Assembly: GCA_029204225.1 (NCBI GenBank)
Contig: CM055099.1
Span: 67,823,084-67,887,083, forward strand
Source: Diphasiastrum complanatum
Lineage: Eukaryota; Streptophyta; Lycopodiopsida; Lycopodiales; Lycopodiaceae
Reading direction: 5' to 3'
Length of the DNA stretch: 64,000 nucleotides
Positions 56,453 through 64,000 of the stretch are shown piece after piece (within the stretch, counting starts at the first letter, position 1; the number at the start of each line of letters is the position of its first letter). The position numbers and the translations under genes were made by a program. The notes beneath the pieces are model-generated. The model had not been told where the DNA came from, did not search any database, and saw only the letters and a list, made by a program, of their open reading frames with translations.

Positions 56453-56628
56453 ATGGATAGGAGAAAGCAGATAAGGAGGGACTTCTTCCTCCTGGATCAT
56501 CCTCATCTCCTACGGTTGCCATCACACCACCTGCTAGACCTAGAATGCACAACCACAGCAGGTGGCTCACTGAGATACGCAAGCACAAGAGGTCAACAGC
56601 TCTATTGATCCCAAGAGCTCCATTTGCT
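56453..56628 (+). pseudogene. Histone H3-like gene, copy C: tail and alphaN region, cut by copia
   Basis: The start ATG at 56453 gives MDRRKQIRR, which matches M-x-R-x-K-Q-x-x-R of the H3 tail. After a frameshift the frame at 56461-56628 has a Ser/Pro-rich extended tail (PPGSSSSPTVAITPPARPR). Then comes RWLTEIRKHKRSTALLIPRA, the H3 alphaN stretch (canonical VALREIRKYQKSTELLIRK), and PFA at the break. A copia integrase fragment begins at about 56630, so the core is missing. P1 copy C is head-to-head upstream. The long Ser/Pro tail and diverged residues resemble a CENH3-like or otherwise specialised H3 and not a canonical one. Confidence 0.85.
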
Positions 56629-56629
56629 T

Positions 56630-56860
56630 GAACTCCTTGAAGCAATTGAATGCTTCTGACTTGTTCTTTATGAACGTAATTCTGGTGAACCGGGATTAGT
56701 CATCAATGAATGTGATAAAATATAGAACTTGACCCAAAGAGGGTATGCTCAAGGGACCGCATAAGTCATTGTAAATCAGTGACAAAATGGACTTCACTCT
56801 CTTGGCTTGTCCTCTTGGAAATTTTGTTCTAGGTTGTTTCCCTAGTAAGCAATTTAGGAA
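56630..56860 (-). pseudogene. Copia integrase fragment
   Basis: Minus strand: PRTKFPRGQAKRVKSILSLI, YNDLCGPLSIPSLGQVLYFI, TFIDD, then a stop and SRFTRITFIKNKSEAFNCFK. It joins the H3-like tail at about 56630. Confidence 0.85.
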
Positions 56861-56869
56861 TTCAGGCCA

Positions 56870-57872
56870 AGGCCCTAAAATGCACTATAAATAGTAGTAC
56901 TTTGTATTCATTTTCATGTTCATTTCTAATCAAGCAGTTGAAACCTCTAATGATTTGCAAATTGGATGTCCTTGCTCTTCTTCTCCTTTCTCCTTCTCTC
57001 ATGTTTTTTTTTGGATCTTATTATTATTTGGATTTGTTGATTGTTGGGATTGAATCTTGTTATACTTTTTATGAGAGAGAGAGAGAGAGAGAGAGAAGTA
57101 AGATTTATCTTTGGTGGATTAGGGTTAATAGGATCGTAGTGTTAGATGTTGAACCATAAGCATGTGTTTGAATCTACACCAATTTTTCATTTTCAACATG
57201 TTTTTAATTCATGGATAGATGTCAGCTTGCATTTAGGCATCTTGGATTTGGCATAGTAGTGTTAACTAGCATTTTAGGATTAGTTTGAAGATAATTTTGC
57301 TTGATTTGTGTGGATTTTTTGCTTGTAGTTTATTTTTATTGATGAGCAAGGAAGGTTAGACATATCACCATTCCTAAAATCCATTTAGATCTGAAGAAAT
57401 TAAAAAAGAAAAACCACAAAAATCGTTTATTTTTAGCAATATTGGTGTTAAAAGGGACAAAATCTTCATCTGACACCCACCTTGATGCAGTGAATCTTCA
57501 ATTTGAAGAAAGAAGATTACTGCCCAATCTTTTTCCAGAAATTTAAAAAAAAAAAAAAAAAACCAAAAACAGTGACAAAAACTCCTAGAATCAAAAAAAT
57601 ATTGAAAACCATCCTTCGTCTGTTCTACTATATATAGATCTGACTTAGATCTATTTATTTATAGCCATACCAGAGAAGGTTAATTCCAAGAATAAAAGGC
57701 TTAGTGAATGTTTCACTAGTTTTTTATAATCTTTTGTTGAAAGTTTTATACCTTTCTACAAAAATACCAATTCTCTGAGAGGAACCTTCGTCTAAACCTT
57801 CGCCAGTGTCATCAATCAATTCATCATACTATTTTTGGTAATCAGTGGTGGATAGGAAAACCCACTACAATT
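56870..57872 (+). repeat. LTR-like sequence with TATA box, ending at a Tat/Athila-type primer-binding site
   Basis: TATA-like CTATAAATAGTAG at 56884, a (GA) tract at 57073-57097, no gene, an A18 tract at 57544-57562, and an end CCCACTACA directly before ATTTTAGCGTCGTTGCCGG. That is close to the TTTTGGCGCCGTTGCCGG primer-binding site of plant Athila/Tat gypsy elements (tRNA-Asp). The left boundary is not defined. Confidence 0.6.
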
Positions 57873-57900
57873 TTAGCGTCGTTGCCGGAGAGCTACGCTC
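57873..57900 (+). promoter_or_regulatory. Primer-binding-site-like sequence, Tat/Athila type
   Basis: TTTTAGCGTCGTTGCCGGAG differs at two positions from the common Athila/Tat form. Confidence 0.65.
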
Positions 57901-59195
57901 TTATGTTGAAGTAAGTGCAATCTGAGCTCGACAAATTTGAGTTGACTTTTTGGTGAAAACAAAAAATTTCAATTAGTTGAATTTTTTGCATTGCCACCCA
58001 AGAGGTTTGGATATAGAAAATGCTTCATGCTCATATCAATCATGGAAATTGGATTTAGATGTTTTATTTCATTCTAAAAAAAAAATTACATGGTGGACAA
58101 TAAAAAATTTCAAGATCTGTACTTCTTTCAAGCTTGGTCCTTTATCATTGAGAAATGGACTTAGATTTGTAATAGAATACAACAAAATTTAATCTAACGT
58201 ATGGGAACCACACATCTTAACACAAAAAAGGGAACCGCACCCTGAGGCCCTTCTAGTCGATGACAATAGTCAAGAGCAAAAGCCCTTCTAACAATGGAAG
58301 GGCCCGAGAATTGGGCTCTTTTTCAACGTGACAAACACTTTTTTACTTTTCTCTTTGCCATGAATTTTTTTTAGACATGCCTTCCAAGAATTTGCACACA
58401 TTCTAGCTAAAAAGGTGCATGATGTCCCCGTTGTTTCCCATTTGAAGACATTTCATCTCCATGGCAAAAAGGATATCACACTCCTTGCACCAATTCACTT
58501 GCTGTGCACTATTAAGAAATCCTAAACTACCAGCCATTGACTTTGACATGAGTTTGTAGTTGAATTTGCGAATGGGCTTTCTTTGAAAAACAAAAAGCGA
58601 TTTTACCGAAGTCTATGACACCTCTTTGTGGGATAGTACGTTCTTGCATGGAAATTGTTTTTTGAATAACAAGATTTGTCAACATATTATGCTATAATTC
58701 CACCCAATCGTCTATTTTTCAAGACAACATACTAGTCTAGACAATAGTGTCTCAATGACGAGAGAATCTTTTCTCATGTTGTTAGTGGCTTCATTCCTGT
58801 CTTTTGACCTTGAGTCCATGCAGATTTTATGCAAGACTCTGGTTATTAGGCTTATTCAATCTGTAAAGCTGCCCAAGTTACTACTCTGGGATAAAATAGC
58901 ACCCATGAACGACTACTTGTCCTTCATTTAAGTCAAAGATAATCTAAGCTTGCATGAGCTAAACAGTGCCAGTAATGTTAGAGCAGATCTGTCTTGAACA
59001 AACATCTCTAAGAGTGATACAGAAGTCCGAATCCCAAAAAATTTCAAACACATTCTTTGATCCCAGCAGGATAAGATCTTTAATAAATTGCAGGCTAGCA
59101 TTCAGTGGAACAACAGTGTTGCATGTTGTTATGCCCATAAAGGAAATCCTCGCATAATATCTGGGCATAAATAGAAAGCACTTCTCCAAGGACCT
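57901..59195 (+). other. Decayed internal region of a Tat/Athila-like element
   Basis: Broken plus-strand frames such as LDIENASCSYQSWKLDLDVL (57977-58192) and, at 58380-58900, HAFQEFAHILAKKVHDVPVV, HLKTFHLHGKKDITLL and FVVEFANGLSLKNKKRF. They look like remains of a Gag after the primer-binding site but no diagnostic motif survives. It ends next to the aminotransferase stop. Confidence 0.35.
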
Positions 59196-61020
<1,825 letters not shown>

Positions 61021-61059
61021 GCATCTTCTAGCTAAGACTAGTGTGAGAACATCAACTAC

Positions 61060-61290
61060 AGAATAGCTAATCCCCTACGAGGAAGAGCAACGAGCCTCCT
61101 AAAGGGGACGGAATTGTACTAAAAACGTATGGATGTCTCCGCTTCCTCAAATTGTATTGAAATTGGAGATAAAACTCTAGCAAGGAAAATAGAGAGGCTA
61201 TGTGACACACGTAGCCGTATCAAAAAATAATGTGCTCCTCCAATATAAGCCCATCACCCTATGAGTGAAATAGTCATTGCCCTGTGCCAG
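61060..61290. repeat. Diverged direct repeat, copy 1 (probable LTR pair with 61878-62085)
   Basis: Shared blocks: GAATAGCTAATCCCCTACGA versus GAATAGCTGATTCCCTACAA, then GGAAGAGCAA(C/T)GAGCCTCCT, ATGTCTC(C/T)GCTTC, GTGACACA(C/A)G, and CCAAT/CAAC-ATA/AAG-CCCCATCA(C/T)CCT. Roughly three quarters identical. Sequence between them is non-coding. Confidence 0.65.
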
Positions 61291-61877
61291 TCATGATACT
61301 ACCAAGTGAAATGAGTCTTGGGCACATGATATCAATAAGACCTAATGTACTGTGTTTCTATAACTCTCCCCCACCAAAAAATATCCTCCTGAACACAGGT
61401 ATAAAATGTTACTAATGTAAATGCTGCTAACATAGTATTGAAGAAGAATAGTCATCTCCTCATGGCCCAACAGAAGCTGCAACACTGAGGAACTGAAGGG
61501 ACATTGTAATACTATGGGTACTTTGCTACTTTTTGTAGATGATTTTGCTGTACCAAGGGACTAGGAATACCAAAACAAAGCATCAATATGTACTTGAGGC
61601 CTCAAGGATGGAATGAGGACGCTACTGCCAAATATCAATAACATGAATTTGCCAAGCCTACTTAAGGGACTTCTACATAACAAAATGAAGATCTACAAAG
61701 TGCACTAGGAGTGCCCTGTTGTGAAAATACCAGTGGTGTAAAAATCTTTACAAAAGTATGAAGAAGAATACGAGAGCGACAACAATGTCAAGAACTTGCC
61801 AAATGGCAATTCTTGGTGCTCTGCCTTTTGCTACAGAGAATTGCTCGAGTAGGAATTCTAAAAGAATATCAATATAA

Positions 61878-62085
61878 TGAATAGCTGATTCCCTACAAGG
61901 AAGAGCAATGAGCCTCCTGCAAAGGACTTGGTATACCAAAACATAAGCTACTGAATGAATGTCTCTGCTTCGTACTTATACTCAACTAAAATTGGGGAGT
62001 CCACGTGACACAAGCAGCCCTATCCAAAAATTGGGCATCCCTCCAACAAAGCCCCATCATCCTGTAACTAAGATAATCACTTACC
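61878..62085. repeat. Diverged direct repeat, copy 2
   Basis: See copy 1. It lies just downstream (minus strand) of a chromovirus Pol remnant, so it is probably that element's 3' LTR. Confidence 0.65.
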
Positions 62086-62089
62086 TGGA

Positions 62090-62410
62090 TGCTCCAGCAG
62101 ATTTCTAATCTGCAAGCTAGCATGCCTAATCTGCAAGGGGAGATGTACGGTAAAAAACATCAATAGGCTCCCATGTAGCCTCCTCAACAGGACAACCATC
62201 CTACTGGACTAAAAATTGTACTTTTCATCATCAATGACTATGCAGCAGCCTGACTTCTAAAATAGGAAAATTGGAGTCCCAAGGAGCATCATCCTCAATA
62301 GCAACACGTAGTTGATTGACATGAAACATATCACATGCCGAAGTGGTAGGAGGTAGCTCAAGGCGATATGCAATAGGCAAGGCTACCAACCGATTCGAAT
62401 CGGCTAGCCC
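62090..62410 (-). pseudogene. Chromovirus Pol C-terminal remnant with chromodomain scrap
   Basis: Minus strand from about 62400: LPIAYRLELPPTTSACDMFH followed by VNQLRVAIEDDAPW (gypsy AYRLxLP...FHVSQL block). Then, with stops, a chromodomain scrap KVQFLVQ, stop, DGCPVEEATWEPID (canonical LVKWKGxPxEEATWE). Heavily mutated, hence old. It belongs to a different, older chromovirus than the one at 30-34 kb. Confidence 0.75.
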
Positions 62411-62935
62411 GGTTCAAATTGGGAAATGGTTCGAGCATATGAACCTGGTAGCATCAAGGTGGAAGTGAATGAAGGTGCATTGCTTCTAAACGGTGTTCTT
62501 GACGAGGATGTTGCTATTAAGGAAGTCCAATCCCACTTGATTTTCGTGAAACAACGACAATTTGTCGATAGAGTTTTAGACAATTAGACACGATGAGCTC
62601 CAACCAAAACACACCCTCCTTCCCTGAAAAGGACCTAAACGATCATTGTGGCAACATTGGCTGGTCCCTTGGCACCCTTGGCAACTGAACATGTATTATG
62701 AAAATTGGGTTCGATGCCTACAGGTATTCCTCTTCCTTTGGTACACCATACCACAGTTGTCTACTTGCCTTACTCTCCTTCATCTCGTCAATTGTAGAGC
62801 TAGTTAGCGAAATATATAGCTCACTAGATTACAGCACTTTACATATAACAATGGTGTCCGCTCAATGAATGCCTAGGTGTCAGCAATGGCCAAGGAAATG
62901 CCACACTCATAAAAAAATGACCAACCTATCAGGTA
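62411..62935. other. No gene seen
   Basis: Mixed composition between the chromovirus scrap and the inverted duplication. No family-like frame. Confidence 0.4.
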
Positions 62936-62939
62936 CACT

Positions 62940-63193
62940 TGGCATGCAGCTCTCCCTGCCACCCACCACGGTCTAGAGTCTGTTGCCTGGCCCTAACCCC
63001 TCTCTGTTGTACATAGGGCGCTCGTGGTCGAGCCCCGACCTGAGGATGTGGCAGATGGGTGAGCTAAGGGTGTGTTTGAGGGTGGAGTGTCAGATGTTGG
63101 GTGGCCTCTCCCCGCTGTCGCAGGATCTGGTGCATCTACTGCTAATGACGAGCACATGATGAGAAGGGCATGCCACTGACCTAGCAAGCTCAT
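62940..63193 (-). pseudogene. Left arm of an inverted duplication encoding a Pro/Thr/Ser-rich segment
   Basis: Minus strand: DPATAGRGHPTSDTPPSNTP, LAHPSATSSGRGSTTSALCT, TERGVRARQQTLDRGGWQ. The plus strand at 63410-63610 encodes DPASNATPSDTPSVGPSTAS, AGHARPPQPYAQQRGVRPRS and QQTLERFGWQRDMEA. The two are clearly the same module, head-to-head. Family unknown. In style it resembles the low-complexity N-terminus of a plant transposase-associated protein, but there is no diagnostic domain. Confidence 0.6.
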
Positions 63194-63322
63194 GAAGTAT
63201 GTGTGGTCCTAAACTAGGCCCTGCTGCTGCGGCTGGAACTGGTGGTGCACCTGTTGGACCGTGTACTACACCTAAACCAACCTCTGCCCGTGCTGCATGT
63301 GCACCTACACCTGTGCTAGGCC

Positions 63323-63831
63323 TTGCATGTATTTCATCAGCCGTCAGGATTAGAGGCAGGCTCTACCCATCCCACACCATCATCAACAACAGATGCACCT
63401 TTTCACGAGGATGATCCCGCTAGAGAGAGGCAGAGAGATCCCGCATCTAATGCTACACCATCAGACACCCCTTCAGTTGGTCCATCCACCGCATCCGCAG
63501 GGCATGCTAGACCACCACAACCCTATGCACAACAAAGAGGGGTTAGGCCCAGGTCACAGCAGACCCTTGAGCGTTTTGGGTGGCAGAGAGACATGGAGGC
63601 CGAGACATGGATGCAATGGTTTGTTATGCTTCAGTATGCAACTCCTTGATGTATGGTTCTGGTGTACTTGAATTGCAGGTGCACCCTAACTCTTGCCTAG
63701 TGGACTCAACATCCGCTACTCCTCGTGCAGCACCTACACAAGATGAGCTAGACGAGGAGATCTATAGAGAGATGTATAGGCAAGCAGAGGCAAATGTACA
63801 GGCCTTGCAACATCAACGGGAGAGCGGATAG
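63323..63831 (+). pseudogene. Right arm of the inverted duplication and continuation
   Basis: After the shared module (63410-63610) the frame ends at 63649. A following segment, possibly joined by splicing at TTGCAG (63676-63681), reads VHPNSCLVDSTSATPRAAPT, QDELDEEIYREMYRQAEANV and QALQHQRESG. Downstream is an acidic tandem repeat. No known family; the gene would continue past the window. Confidence 0.45.
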
Positions 63832-63867
63832 GGGGCAGGAGAGGTGGAGTAGGGCTGAAGACAGGGA

Positions 63868-64000
63868 TGATAATGGGGGTGGAGAGGAGTTGGGGGCTGA
63901 TTACCAGGACGAGTGGGCAGAGGAGGAGGGAGATACTGAGGGGGGTGGAGAGCAGTGGGGGCTGATTACCAGGAGTAGGCGGAGGAGGAGGGAGATACTA
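63868..64000 (+). repeat. Two tandem copies of a ~65-bp acidic-coding unit, cut by the window end
   Basis: Both contain GGGGGTGGAGAG, GGGGGCTGATTACCAGGA and GAGGAGGGAGATACT. One frame of the first unit reads GGGEELGADYQDEWAEEEGD; the second unit has lost one base and shifts frame. Confidence 0.85.

Noticed and set aside
56445-56645. Minus-strand open frame over the H3-like tail of copy C
   Set aside because: Antisense to a recognisable H3 alphaN segment; hydrophobic residues result from the complementary codons.

Overview
The window looks like a stretch of a large, repeat-rich land-plant nuclear genome. One host gene fragment is recognisable: the last four coding exons of an alanine aminotransferase on the minus strand (59196-60423), with plant-type GT-AG introns. 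Almost everything else is transposon: Ty1/copia elements (at least eight fragments), Ty3/gypsy chromoviruses with chromodomains, Tat/Athila-like gypsy pieces, long LTRs with tandem repeats, and minisatellites. I cannot name the species; the density and age of the elements would suit a fern, lycophyte or other plant with a large genome, but that is a guess.

Layout: 1-17.2 kb is nested copia elements (one family, here called alpha, is present twice on the minus strand). 17.2-22.4 kb holds one copy of an unusual DNA element, cut by a copia insertion and by pieces of a chromovirus. 22.4-36.9 kb holds gypsy fragments, an unrecognised coiled-coil gene family, a 1.1-kb minisatellite and most of the chromovirus. 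37-48 kb is copia again, with a second copy of the DNA element at 41.6-43.3 kb. 49-56.6 kb holds copia and gypsy ends and then the third and most complete copy of the DNA element. 56.9-59 kb is a Tat/Athila-like LTR and remnant, 59.2-60.4 kb the aminotransferase, and 61-64 kb a decayed chromovirus and an inverted duplication of an unknown coding module.

The most interesting content is the DNA element. In three places I find a coding sequence that is clearly histone H3 in origin: 21190-22179 (plus; begins with an exact ARTKQT tail and keeps the H3 core, then runs into a basic linker and a roughly 150-residue unknown domain), 42932-43325 (minus; H3 core plus a basic linker), and 56453-56628 (plus; H3 tail and alphaN region, cut by a copia fragment). 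In the third copy, and in the first copy once an inversion is undone, the H3 gene is head-to-head with an unrecognised gene (P1) across a spacer full of CACGTG/ACATGT motifs. In the third copy P1 is convergent with a spliced, decayed gene whose layout resembles an RNase H-fold transposase. I infer a DNA transposon family that carries its own histone H3-like fusion protein. I do not know of one that has been described.

A second result is structural. One chromovirus (LTRs 30106-31024 and 19728-20651, both beside the same 5-bp target duplication GGGCG) is now in three pieces. Its integrase is split between 34306 (plus) and 19312 (minus), both at an A5/T5 run, and its C-terminal region is split between about 18700 and 21177. 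Two overlapping inversions restore the chromovirus, rejoin the host coiled-coil gene in frame, and place the CACGTG spacer next to the H3 gene.
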